Shown in pieces: positions 35,904 through 43,741 of a stretch of DNA of 64,000 bases. Origin of the DNA: JACDAN01 sp963847235 (GTDB taxonomy: Bacteria; Actinomycetota; Thermoleophilia; Gaiellales; Gaiellaceae); the NCBI GenBank assembly GCA_963847235.1, contig CAWJYU010000001.1, positions 20,736 through 84,735 of the forward strand. The letters are read 5' to 3'. The position numbers were made by a program, and so were the translations under genes. The notes below the pieces were generated by a model that saw only the letters and a program-made list of their open reading frames with translations, had not been told where the DNA came from and did no database searches. Every line of letters starts with the position of its first letter. Position 1 is the first letter of the stretch.

Positions 35904-36889
35904 CGCGTCTCCCCGATCCGGATCATCTGGCGGATGTAGAAGAAGGTCGCGACGAACATGATCCCGACCATCACGACGGCGATCGCCGCGCCGAAGCCGT
36001 ACTCACCGAGCCGGAACGCCTCCACGAACGAGTAGACGCTCATCAGCCAGTAGTCCTCCTCGGGCTCGCCGTCCCGGATGAGCCAGATCTGGTTGAAGAT
36101 CTGGAAGTCCCAGATGATCGAGAGGGTGATCAGGATCACGAAGAGCGGCTTCAGGAGCGGGAACGTCACGTCGCGGAAGATCCGCCAGGCGTTCGCCCCG
36201 TCGATCGACGCGGCTTCGACGAGCTCCTCCGGTACCTGTGAGAAGCCGGCGTAGAGCATGATCGTCACGAACGGGATCGCGCCCCAGACGACGAGGGCCG
36301 TGATGACGGCGAAGCCGGTCGTCGGGTCGGCGAACCAGTCCTTGTTCAGGAAGTCGCCGAGGTGCAGCTCGGTCAGCGTCCAGTTGAGGACGCCGAACTC
36401 GAAGTCGACCATCCAGCGGAAGATGTTCACGGCGACGACGACAGGCGTCGCCCAGACGAGGACGAGGCCGGTGGTCAGCAGCAGCCGCATGAAGGAGCCG
36501 AGCCGGGTCAGCAGCAGCGCGATCAGCGTGCCGAGCACCATCGTGAGGCCGACGTTCACGAACGTGAACACGAACGTCCGAAGGACAACGGTCCAGAACT
36601 GGCGGTCGTGGAAGAGCCGCGTGTAGTTGTCCAGCCCGATCCACGGCCCCTCCTGGAGGATCAGCTCGGCCAGGCCGAACTGCTGGAGCGACAGCCGGCC
36701 GAGGAGATAGAGCGGGTAGCCGAGGACGGCGGCGATCACGAGCGCCGCGGGGGCTAGCAGCGCGTACGGGGTGAGCGCCCGGGCGACCGCATGGCGCGTG
36801 ACACGGCGCCGCCGCCGAGGAATCGCAGTCTCGGCGGCGGCGGCCGTGAGGGCCGGGAAGCCCGTCTCGCCTCCCGGCCCGGAGCTCAC
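35900..36889 (-). CDS. Carbohydrate ABC importer permease, MalF-type
   Basis: 329 residues from GTG 36889 overlapping the binding-protein stop (GTGA). Six main spans after a basic N-terminus (PRRRRRVTRHAVARALTPY). EAA loop 'VPEELVEAASIDGANAWRIFRDVTFPLLKP' near residues 215-245. Partner of the MalG-type permease downstream. Intact. Confidence 0.92.
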   Translation of the reverse strand: MSSGPGGETGFPALTAAAAETAIPRRRRRVTRHAVARALTPYALLAPAALVIAAVLGYPLYLLGRLSLQQFGLAELILQEGPWIGLDNYTRLFHDRQFWTVVLRTFVFTFVNVGLTMVLGTLIALLLTRLGSFMRLLLTTGLVLVWATPVVVAVNIFRWMVDFEFGVLNWTLTELHLGDFLNKDWFADPTTGFAVITALVVWGAIPFVTIMLYAGFSQVPEELVEAASIDGANAWRIFRDVTFPLLKPLFVILITLSIIWDFQIFNQIWLIRDGEPEEDYWLMSVYSFVEAFRLGEYGFGAAIAVVMVGIMFVATFFYIRQMIRIGETR

Positions 36890-38187
36890 GTCCTCCGGTT
36901 CAGGATGTTGGTGATCTGGTTGCTCGCGCGTGTGGCGGCAGCCTGGACACTCGAGCGTCCGGTGAAGATGGACTGGAGCATCGTCTGCAGCGTGCGGGCG
37001 TTCTCGACCTGGACCCAGTTGGGTGCGGTCGGGACGAAGTAGCTGGACTTCGACGCGGCTGCGAAGGGAGCCAGCTGTGGGTTCCGTGCGTGGATCGAGG
37101 TCAGCGTCGTCGTGTTCGGGATCACCTTTCCGACCGTCGCGAGCTGACGCATCTGCGTGTTGTTCGTGAAGGTCCTGATCCAGTCGTAGGCGAGCGACTT
37201 GTTCCGGCTCGTGACGGGCACGGCCAGGTCAGAGCCGCCCAGGAAGGCAGGCATGTACTTGCCCTTGATGTGGCTCGGCATCGGATACGCGCCCATCTTC
37301 TTGGCGAGGGACGGGTTTCCGACCTTCTTGTCGAGCGCGTAGGGCCACTCCCAGCCGTTGCCGATGAACGAGCCGACACGGCCCTTGGAGAAGACGAGCG
37401 CCTGCTGCGGGTTCGCCTCGTCACCGGTCTTGTTCGCGCGTGAGAGCGAGCCGACGACCGACTTGAGCTTCGTCAGCCCCTGAATCGCCTGCGGCGAGTT
37501 CAGGGTGCCCACCCACCGGCCGTTCCGGAGCTCGGCGATCTTCCCGCCGTAGTCGTAGACGAAGGACATGCTGGCCCAGACGTAGCGGCCCGGGAAGTAG
37601 AGCGCCGAGTAGTTGCGCTGCTTCCCGTACTTCTTGATCAGCTTGTTGCCGGCGGCCTGGAACTCGGCGAGGCTCTTCGGCGTCGACCTGATTCCCGCGG
37701 CCTTGTACTGGTCCTTGCGGTAGATGACGGCACGGGCACCGGCGTAATACGGCACGCAGTAGAGCCGGCCCCTGTACGTGCAGGAGTCCTTGAGCGCGCC
37801 GAGCCAGGTGCGCGAGTTCGGGAAGCTGCCCCTCGACGTCGTCATGTCCTGCAGGAGGCGGGCGGCCATGTAGCGCGTCGTCTCGGTGTTCCCGAGCTCG
37901 ATCACGTCCGGGGCCGTTCCGCCGGCCAGCGAGGCGTCGAACTTCGTGAGGTGGTCACCCCACGTCTGGTACTGAACGTCGACGTCGACGTCACTGTGGC
38001 GAGCCTTGAAGGCTCGGTTCGTTGCCGCGACGACCTCGGGCCAGTTCGACTCGGCGTCATTCTGAAGCCAGATCACGATCTTGGTCGCGTTCTGGCGATC
38101 GGGGCTCGTCGAGCCGGCGGCGGCGGTCATGGCCGAAACGGTCAGTGCCGCAACGAGCGCGAGGGCTCCGATGTAACGTCGTCTCAT
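36886..38187 (-). CDS. Extracellular carbohydrate-binding protein of an ABC importer (family 1)
   Basis: 433 residues from ATG. The N-terminus (MRRRYIGALALVAALTVSAMTAAAG) is a signal peptide with no lipobox cysteine, so it may be released or held by the uncleaved segment. The body is a family-1 solute-binding protein: 'FKARHSDVDVDVQYQTWGDHLTKFDASLAGGTAPDVIELGNTETTRY' spans the first lobe and 'GSDLAVPVTSRNKSLAYDWI' the hinge. First gene of the importer operon SBP-MalF-MalG-NagZ. A substrate containing GlcNAc or MurNAc is likely from context. Confidence 0.9.
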   Translation of the reverse strand: MRRRYIGALALVAALTVSAMTAAAGSTSPDRQNATKIVIWLQNDAESNWPEVVAATNRAFKARHSDVDVDVQYQTWGDHLTKFDASLAGGTAPDVIELGNTETTRYMAARLLQDMTTSRGSFPNSRTWLGALKDSCTYRGRLYCVPYYAGARAVIYRKDQYKAAGIRSTPKSLAEFQAAGNKLIKKYGKQRNYSALYFPGRYVWASMSFVYDYGGKIAELRNGRWVGTLNSPQAIQGLTKLKSVVGSLSRANKTGDEANPQQALVFSKGRVGSFIGNGWEWPYALDKKVGNPSLAKKMGAYPMPSHIKGKYMPAFLGGSDLAVPVTSRNKSLAYDWIRTFTNNTQMRQLATVGKVIPNTTTLTSIHARNPQLAPFAAASKSSYFVPTAPNWVQVENARTLQTMLQSIFTGRSSVQAAATRASNQITNILNRRT

Positions 38188-38273
38188 AGAGATACCCCCA
38201 GAGCGATGCGGCGGCCGAGAACCCGATTCGCACGATCCGTGGCCTCACGGGTCATGATCAACGGGCCGCCAAT

Positions 38274-38317
38274 TGGTTTATACCACTTGGCCACAGTCGG
38301 GAGACTGGCATAAACCA
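38274..38317. promoter_or_regulatory. Two DasR-like operator half-palindromes upstream of the binding-protein gene
   Basis: TGGT-TTAT-ACCA at 38274-38285 is a perfect TGGT-N4-ACCA dyad, flanked as ATTGGT..ACCACT. TGGC-ATAA-ACCA at 38306-38317 is a one-mismatch copy 32 bases away, about three helical turns. DasR, a GntR/HutC-family regulator of GlcNAc use, binds sites of this form. They lie between the GntR gene's 3' end and the binding-protein start at 38187. Confidence 0.65.
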
Positions 38318-38327
38318 CATCTGCTTG

Positions 38328-39072
38328 TCAAGACCCGGCGGCGGCGAGCCCCGGCGACGCCTGGCGAGCCTGCTGGGGTCTCGTCAGGTCGCTCACGAGC
38401 CGGTAGCGGTCGCCCCGGTAGATCGAGCGGACGTACTCGACGATCTCGCCCTCGTCGGAGCGGGTCGTACGCTCGAACAGGAACGCAGGTGAGTGGAGCG
38501 GCACCCCCAGCGCCGTCGACTCGTCCTCGTTGGTGACCGTCGGCTCGATCGCCTGGGTTCCCCCCGACGACGACGACCCCGAACCGGCCCTCCAGCAGCT
38601 CGTAGAACGAGTGCTCCTCGAGGTCGGCCGCGGTCAGGCCCGGGACCAGCGACTCGCGCACGTGGAGCGTCTCCATCGCCATCGTCTCGCGGTCGGCGTA
38701 CCGGACTCGGGTCACGACGACGATCGGCTCCGACGGCGACACGTGGAGCAGGCGCCCGAGCCGTGCGCCGGCCGGGACGATCTCGAGGTCGACGGTGCGG
38801 CTCGACGGCTCCATCCCGCGCCGCCGCATGTCCTCGGTGAAGGACGTCATTGTCAGCTCCTGCGCGATCTTTGGCTCGCTGACGAAGGTTCCGGCGCCTC
38901 GGCGACGCACGAGATACCCCTCGCGCACGAGGTCGTCGAGGGCAGCGCGAACTGTCAACCGGGAGAACCCGAGGTCGACGGTCAGCTGGCGCTCGGACGG
39001 GATCGCCTCGCCGATGCCGAGGCGCTCGATGAGGTCAAGGACACGCTCCCGCGCCTCGTTCTGCTTCGTCAT
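38328..39072 (-). CDS. GntR/HutC-family regulator, DasR-like, frameshift near 38562
   Basis: ATG 39072 overlaps the ATPase stop (ATGA). Winged helix 'IPSERQLTVDLGFSRLTVRAALDDLVREGYLVRRRGAGTFV' at about 24-64, then a UTRA ligand domain. Within it an extra G in a G-run near 38562 shifts the frame after 'GRFGVVVV'. The other frame continues 'TQAIEPTVTNEDESTALGVP' and 'DEGEIVEYVRSIYRGDRYRL' to TGA 38328. About 247 residues. UTRA domains bind phosphorylated sugars such as GlcNAc-6-P or GlcN-6-P, so it should sense the product of MurQ or NagA and release the TGGT-N4-ACCA sites. Confidence 0.88.
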
Positions 39073-40248
39073 GCGCCTGCCACCGCGACTGCGGCCGGAC
39101 GCGGTTCCAGCAGCAGGCTGGCGCCCGTCTCCGAATCGAAGAAGTGGAAGCGCGAGGGGTCGACGGCGAGCCGGATCCGGTCGCCGACCCTGGCGCGAGT
39201 CCGTGGATCGACGCGGGCGCTGAACAGCGCGGTCGAGTCGGCGATGAGGGTGGCGTCCTCCTTGCCCTCGAGCGCCTCGGCGGTCACCTGCGGGGCGTCC
39301 ACGCGGAAGAACACATGTGCGTCGGCACCGAGCTCCTCGAGCACGGCGACCTCGACCTCGAGCGTCGGCAGGTCGGAAGGCGCGAACGACGCGTCCTCGA
39401 GACCCTCCGGCCGGATGCCGAGGACGACGTTGCGGTTCTTACCGCTCGGCCTTCTCGACGCGTCGAGCGTCACGCGGTACTGACCGAAGACGATCTCGTC
39501 GCCGTCGACTCTGGCTTCCACGAGGTTCATCGCGGGCGAGCCGATGAACGCGGCGACGAAGAGATCCTTGGGCTCCTCGTAGAGCTTCTGTCGGCCGGTC
39601 GGTCTGGAGGATCCGGCCCTCGCGCATCACGGCCACGCGCTGGCCGAGCGTCATCGCCTCGGTCTGGTCGTGCGTGACGTAGACGGTCGTGACACCGAGT
39701 CGCCTGTGGAGCTCCGCGAGAGACGCGCGGACGCCGACGCGGAGCTTCGCGTCGAGGTTCGAAAGTGGCTCGTCCATGAGGAACGCCTGTGGCTCGCGCA
39801 CGATCGCCCGTCCCATGGCCACGCGCTGCCGCTGGCCGCCGGAAAGCTGTGCCGGGCGGCGGTCGAGCAGCTCCTCCAGTCCCAGCATTGCTGCGACTTC
39901 CTCGACGCGGCGGCGAGCCTCGGCCCGCGGGATCCGCCGAACCTTCAGGCCGTAACCGAGGTTCTTGCGCACGTTCATGTGCGGATAGAGCGCGTAGTTC
40001 TGGAAGACCATCGCGACGTCACGGCGGCGCGGCGGCGCGTCCGTGACCTCCTTGCCACCGATCTCGATCCGGCCGGTCGTGACCTCCTCCAGACCGGCGA
40101 TCGTGCGGAGTAGCGTGGTCTTCGAGCAGCCGGAAGGGCCGACCAGCACCAGGAACTCGCCGTCCGTGACCTCGAGGTCGAGGCTGCGGATCGCGCAGTA
40201 GCCGTTGGGGAAGGTCTTCGTGATTCCTTCGAGCCGGATGTCCGCCAT
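39069..40248 (-). CDS. Carbohydrate ABC importer ATPase (MsmK/UgpC type), frameshift near 39590
   Basis: ATG 40248 (MADIRLEGITKTFPNG). Signature 'LSGGQRQRVAMGRAI', Walker B 'AFLMDEPLSNLDAKLR' and 'YVTHDQTEAMTLGQRV' are normal. The Walker A reads GPSGCSKTT, with Ser where Gly is nearly invariant. After 'ILQTDRP' an extra base near 39590 shifts to 'QKLYEEPKDLFVAAFIGSPAMNLVEA' and the OB-fold regulatory domain ending at 39069. About 393 residues. Energises the MalFG-type importer, although it is placed with the regulator rather than the permeases. Confidence 0.88.
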
Positions 40249-40261
40249 GCGCCGGCCGACA

Positions 40262-40302
40262 ATACCACTCGCAACGGTGGAACTGAAAAATGGTATTGAC
40301 CA
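40262..40302. promoter_or_regulatory. DasR-like operator between the ATPase and murQ
   Basis: TGGT-ATTG-ACCA at 40291-40302 is another TGGT-N4-ACCA dyad. AATACCA at 40261-40267 and TGGTATT at 40291-40297 also form an inverted repeat about 30 bases apart. The site sits in the 86-base gap between divergent starts (40248 and 40335), so one operator could control both the ATPase-GntR unit and murQ-nagA-SIS. Confidence 0.65.
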
Positions 40303-40334
40303 CCTGACCCTCGCACGCATAGACTCAGCCCAGG

Positions 40335-41198
40335 TTGAACGACGGCACCGGGACCGAGTACGACCTGCGGACGACTTCCGAGCTGGTGGATCTGATCAAC
40401 CGGCAGGACATGTCAGTCCCCTCGGCCGTGCGCTTGGCGGCGCCGGCGATCGAGCGAGCCGTCGACTCGATCGTCGAGCGGTTGGCGCAGGGAGGCCGGC
40501 TCATCTACGTGGGCGCAGGCTCCTCCGGCCGGCTCGCCGAGCTCGACGCGTTCGAGTGTGCGGCGACGTTCGGCGCCCAGGAGGGAGAGATCGTCGCGGT
40601 CGTCGCGGCCGGGCTCGACGCGAATCCGATGGAGGCAGCGGCCGCCGAGGACGACGACGAAGCCGGTGCGGCCGACGTCCTGTCGCTGACGCTGTCAGAG
40701 GCAGACGTCGTCGTCGGCGTCAGCGCGAGCGGCCAGACGCGCTACGTCTCGGGGGCCCTCTCCGCCGCGTCGCGGGCCGGCGCCCTCACCGTCGCGCTCG
40801 TCTGCGTCGCCGGCTCGGAGCACGCAGCCCTCGCCGACCAGGCGATCGAGATCTCCGTCGGGCCAGAGCTCATCTCCGGCTCGACGAGACTCAAGGCCGG
40901 AACCGCGCAGAAGCTCGTCCTGAACACGATCTCGACGGTCGCGATGATCCGGCTCGGGCGGACGTACGGGAACCTCATGGTCGGAGTGGCGCCCGCCAAC
41001 GCGAAGCTCCGCGCTCGCCTGAAGACGGTCGTTGCCGCGGCGACCGGCGCGCCCGACGACCGCGTCGACGAAGCGCTCGAGGCGGCGGGCGGCGACGGGA
41101 AGGTCGCGGTGGTCTCGCTCCTCGCCGGGATCGACACCGAGACCGCGGCCGCACGGCTCCGCGACGCGAACGGGAACGTTCGCCAGGCGGCCGGATGA
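40335..41198 (+). CDS. murQ: N-acetylmuramic acid 6-phosphate etherase
   Basis: 287 residues from TTG. SIS-domain etherase: 'YVGAGSSGRLAELDAFECAATFG' corresponds to the conserved GAGTSGRLG...DASECPPTF segment, with the catalytic Glu in FEC retained. 'VVGVSASGQTRYV' and 'GSTRLKAGTAQKLVLNTIST' match the sugar-phosphate loops. It removes the D-lactyl group of MurNAc-6-P to yield GlcNAc-6-P, the defining step of MurNAc recycling. Stop overlaps nagA start (ATGA). Some conserved positions vary (for example ASEC to AFEC), so a related substrate is possible. Confidence 0.88.
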   Translation: MNDGTGTEYDLRTTSELVDLINRQDMSVPSAVRLAAPAIERAVDSIVERLAQGGRLIYVGAGSSGRLAELDAFECAATFGAQEGEIVAVVAAGLDANPMEAAAAEDDDEAGAADVLSLTLSEADVVVGVSASGQTRYVSGALSAASRAGALTVALVCVAGSEHAALADQAIEISVGPELISGSTRLKAGTAQKLVLNTISTVAMIRLGRTYGNLMVGVAPANAKLRARLKTVVAAATGAPDDRVDEALEAAGGDGKVAVVSLLAGIDTETAAARLRDANGNVRQAAG

Positions 41199-42287
41199 GA
41201 CTCGGCGTCGAAGCGGCCCTCGTCGACGGGCGCCTCGTCCCGGGCGACCTCGAGATCGTGGACGGCCGCATCGGCCGCCACGGGCTGGCAAGCCGAAACG
41301 GGAGCGGCGTCGCATCGCCGGGCTTCGTCGACATCCAGGTCAACGGCTTCGGCGGCGTGGACTTCCTGGACGCGGACACCGACGGCTACCAGCGCGCCGG
41401 CGAAGCGCTGCTCGAGACGGGCGTCACCGCCTACCTCCCCACCTTCATCACCGCTCCCGAAGAGCAGCTCCATGCGGCACTGCGGGAAGTCCCCGCAAGC
41501 ACCAACGGCGGGCCGCGAATCCTCGGCGTCCACGTCGAAGGACCGTTTCTCGCCCCGAAGCGGCTCGGCACGCACCCTCCCCTGGCGCGCCGAGACCCTG
41601 ATCCGGCCCTCCTCGAGCGCCTGCTCGACTCGGGTCGGATCCGCATGGTGACCGTCGCACCGGAGCTTCCGGGGGCCGACTCCCTCATCGGCCTCCTGCT
41701 CCGGCGCGGCGTTACCGTCTCGCTCGGGCACACGGACGCGACCGCCGAGGAGGCGAATGCCGCCTTCGACGCCGGCGTGCGGACGGTCACGCACCTCTTC
41801 AACGCGATGCGCCCCTTCAGCCACCGTGACCCCGGGTATCGCCGGAGCCGCCCTCGCGCGCCCGGACGTCGTCGTCCAGATCATCCTCGACGGGATTCAC
41901 CTCGCCGCCGAGACGGCGAAGCTCGTCTGGAGCGCCGCGGCGGGTCGTGTCGCCCTGGTCACCGACGCCGTCGCGGGAGCAGGGCTGGACGACGGCTCGT
42001 ACAGCCTCGGCGGGTTCGAGGTGAAGATCCGCGACGGTGTCGCGCGCGGCCCCGACGGCGTGCTCGCGGGGAGCTCCCTGACCATGATCGAGGCCGTCCG
42101 GAACCTGCACGAGCTCGGCGTCTCGCTCGCCAGCGCACTCGACGCCGCCTCCTCGGTGCCGGCGCGGGTGATCGGCGAGCACGCCGGCGGGCTCGTCGCC
42201 GGCTCGCCGGCGGACGTGACCGTCGTCGACGACAACCTCGCGGTGGAACGCGTGCTCGTCGGAGGACGAGAACGTGTCGTTGCCTGA
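41195..42287 (+). CDS. nagA: N-acetylglucosamine-6-phosphate deacetylase, frameshift near 41835
   Basis: ATG 41195. Metal and catalytic motifs of NagA: 'GFVDIQVNGFGGVDF', 'VHVEGPFLAPKRLGTH' (metal Glu), 'GHTDATAEEANAAFDAG' (His), 'HLFNAMRPFSHRDPG' (His), and after an extra G near 41835 'IAGAALARPDVVVQIILDGIH' and 'VALVTDAVAGAG' (catalytic Asp). About 364 residues. Deacetylates the GlcNAc-6-P made by MurQ to GlcN-6-P. Overlaps the SIS gene by 14 bases. Confidence 0.9.
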
Positions 42288-43368
42288 GCTCGAGCCCGAC
42301 CCCTACCCCGAGCCGGCCGGGCCGGAGAGCGGTGCGACGTTCCTCGCGGAGATCCGCGAGCAGCCCGCCGCGCTGAGCCGGCTCCTCGAACGCGGCGAAG
42401 ACTTTCACCGCGTGGCGGCGCTGATGCACGCTCGCGGCGCGCGGACCGTCCGGATCGTGGGGCACGGCTCGTCCGACAACGCCGCGTCGTTCGGCGTCTA
42501 CGCGTTCGGCCTCGGCCCTCGCTGGACGGCGTTCCGCGACTCGATCTCGCTGACCGTCCACTACGGAACCCGCCTGGACTTCAAGGGCTCGACCGTGCTT
42601 GCGCTCTCGCAGTCCGGCCGCACGCCCGACGTCCTCGAGTACGTCGAACGCGCCCGCGCCGCAGGGGCCCTCACCGTTGCGCTCACAAACGAGCCGGGCT
42701 CCGAGCTCGCCGCGGCGGCCGAAGCCGTCCTTCCGCTCGAGGCCGGGAGCGAACGCGCCGTGGCGGCGACGAAGACCTACCTGAACCAGGTCGCCGCGCT
42801 CCTGCTCCTCGCAGCGCACGTCGCCGGGACGGAGCGGCGCTACGCCGGCGGCATCCGGCTGGTCTCGGAAGAGCTCGAAGGGCTCATTCCCGACCTGGAG
42901 CGGCGGCTCGTCCCCCTGGCCGCGTCGTTCGCGTTCACGGGGCGGATGTTCGTCATCGGACGCGGAGCCGAGTTCGCGACGGCGCGCGAGATCGCGCTCA
43001 AGCTGCTCGAGACGACCAGGATCGCCGCGGAGCCGCTGACCGCGACCGACCTGGCGCACGGCCCGGTGGCCGCGCTCGATCCGCTCTTCCCCGTCTGGGC
43101 GGTGGCCTCGGCGGACGAGACACTCCCGGCCCTCCTGGAGGCGGCGGAGCGCATCCGCGCGACGGGCGCGGCCCTGATCGCGAGCGGCAGCGCCGCCGGT
43201 CGGCTCGACGCCGAGTACTCCGTGCCGATCCCCGATCTGGGATCCCGCCTGCTCAGCCCCTTGCTCTCGGTCGTGCCCGGCCAGCTCTTCGCGTGGGCGC
43301 TCGCCCGCGCCAAGGGCCTGGATCCCGACACGCCGCGCGGGCTCAGCAAGGTCACGCTCGCCCTCTGA
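42274..43368 (+). CDS. Double-SIS sugar phosphate protein (GlmS-like isomerase domain / GlcN-6-P deaminase type)
   Basis: 364 residues from GTG. Two SIS domains (about 45-170 and 215-345) without the glutaminase domain of GlmS. 'GHGSSDNAASFGVYAF', 'LSQSGRTPDVLEYVERARAAGA' and 'TKTYLNQVAALLLLA' match GlmS-like sugar-binding loops, and the second half has 'ATAREIALKLLETTRIAAEP..DLAHGPVAALD'. Such proteins convert GlcN-6-P to fructose-6-P plus ammonia (NagB-II type). In this operon it completes MurNAc-6-P to fructose-6-P. Confidence 0.85.
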   Translation: MSLPELEPDPYPEPAGPESGATFLAEIREQPAALSRLLERGEDFHRVAALMHARGARTVRIVGHGSSDNAASFGVYAFGLGPRWTAFRDSISLTVHYGTRLDFKGSTVLALSQSGRTPDVLEYVERARAAGALTVALTNEPGSELAAAAEAVLPLEAGSERAVAATKTYLNQVAALLLLAAHVAGTERRYAGGIRLVSEELEGLIPDLERRLVPLAASFAFTGRMFVIGRGAEFATAREIALKLLETTRIAAEPLTATDLAHGPVAALDPLFPVWAVASADETLPALLEAAERIRATGAALIASGSAAGRLDAEYSVPIPDLGSRLLSPLLSVVPGQLFAWALARAKGLDPDTPRGLSKVTLAL

Positions 43369-43427
43369 AAGGCCGTTTCCGAAACCCGTCGCCGGGAACG
43401 AGTCTGGAAACGACCGAGGAGGCTCCG

Positions 43428-43664
43428 ATGCCCAGCAAGAAGGCGAACGTCAAGAACGAGAAGCAGTACGAGGCGCTGAAGGACAAGGGCATGTCCAAGG
43501 AGCGCGCCGCCAAGATCGCCAACTCGCCCGGCGCGTCGAGCCGCGGCGGCAAGAAGTCCGGCTCGGGCTCGAGCTCACGCTCGAACTCGAGTCAGGGTGG
43601 GACGACAGCCCAGAAGAAGGCCGCCGGCCGCAAGGGCGGCAAGGCAGCCGCGAAGAAGAGCTAG
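43428..43664 (+). CDS. Small basic low-complexity protein
   Basis: 78 residues from ATG with GAGGAGGCTCC upstream. The N-terminal half is charged (KKANVKNEKQYEALKDKGMSKERAAKIAN, in two stretches) and resembles short actinobacterial proteins of the 'KNEKQYEALK..G.SKE.AA.IAN' type. The C-terminal half is Ser/Gly/Lys-rich and ends in Lys-Ala repeats like histone or HU tails. A nucleic-acid-binding role is possible but unproven. Confidence 0.75.
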   Translation: MPSKKANVKNEKQYEALKDKGMSKERAAKIANSPGASSRGGKKSGSGSSSRSNSSQGGTTAQKKAAGRKGGKAAAKKS

Positions 43665-43670
43665 AAGGGC

Positions 43671-43741
43671 AAGTAACAGTCTGTTACTTAGTCCCGGCGC
43701 CGCTTGGCTCCACGCGCTCGGGGCTAGTAACAGTCTGTTAC
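43671..43741. repeat. Two copies of a perfect palindrome forming a larger inverted repeat
   Basis: GTAACAGTCTGTTAC occurs at 43673-43687 and 43727-43741, 54 bases apart. The first copy extends to AAGTAACAGTCTGTTACTT (43671-43689). The bases just inside (CTTAGTCCCGG and CTCGGGGCTAG) are also near-complementary, so the whole 71 bases can fold as one long hairpin with arms of about 25. It lies between two convergent genes and the right copy contains the stop codon of the flavoprotein gene. It may be a bidirectional terminator, a protein-binding pair or a small mobile repeat. Confidence 0.75.
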
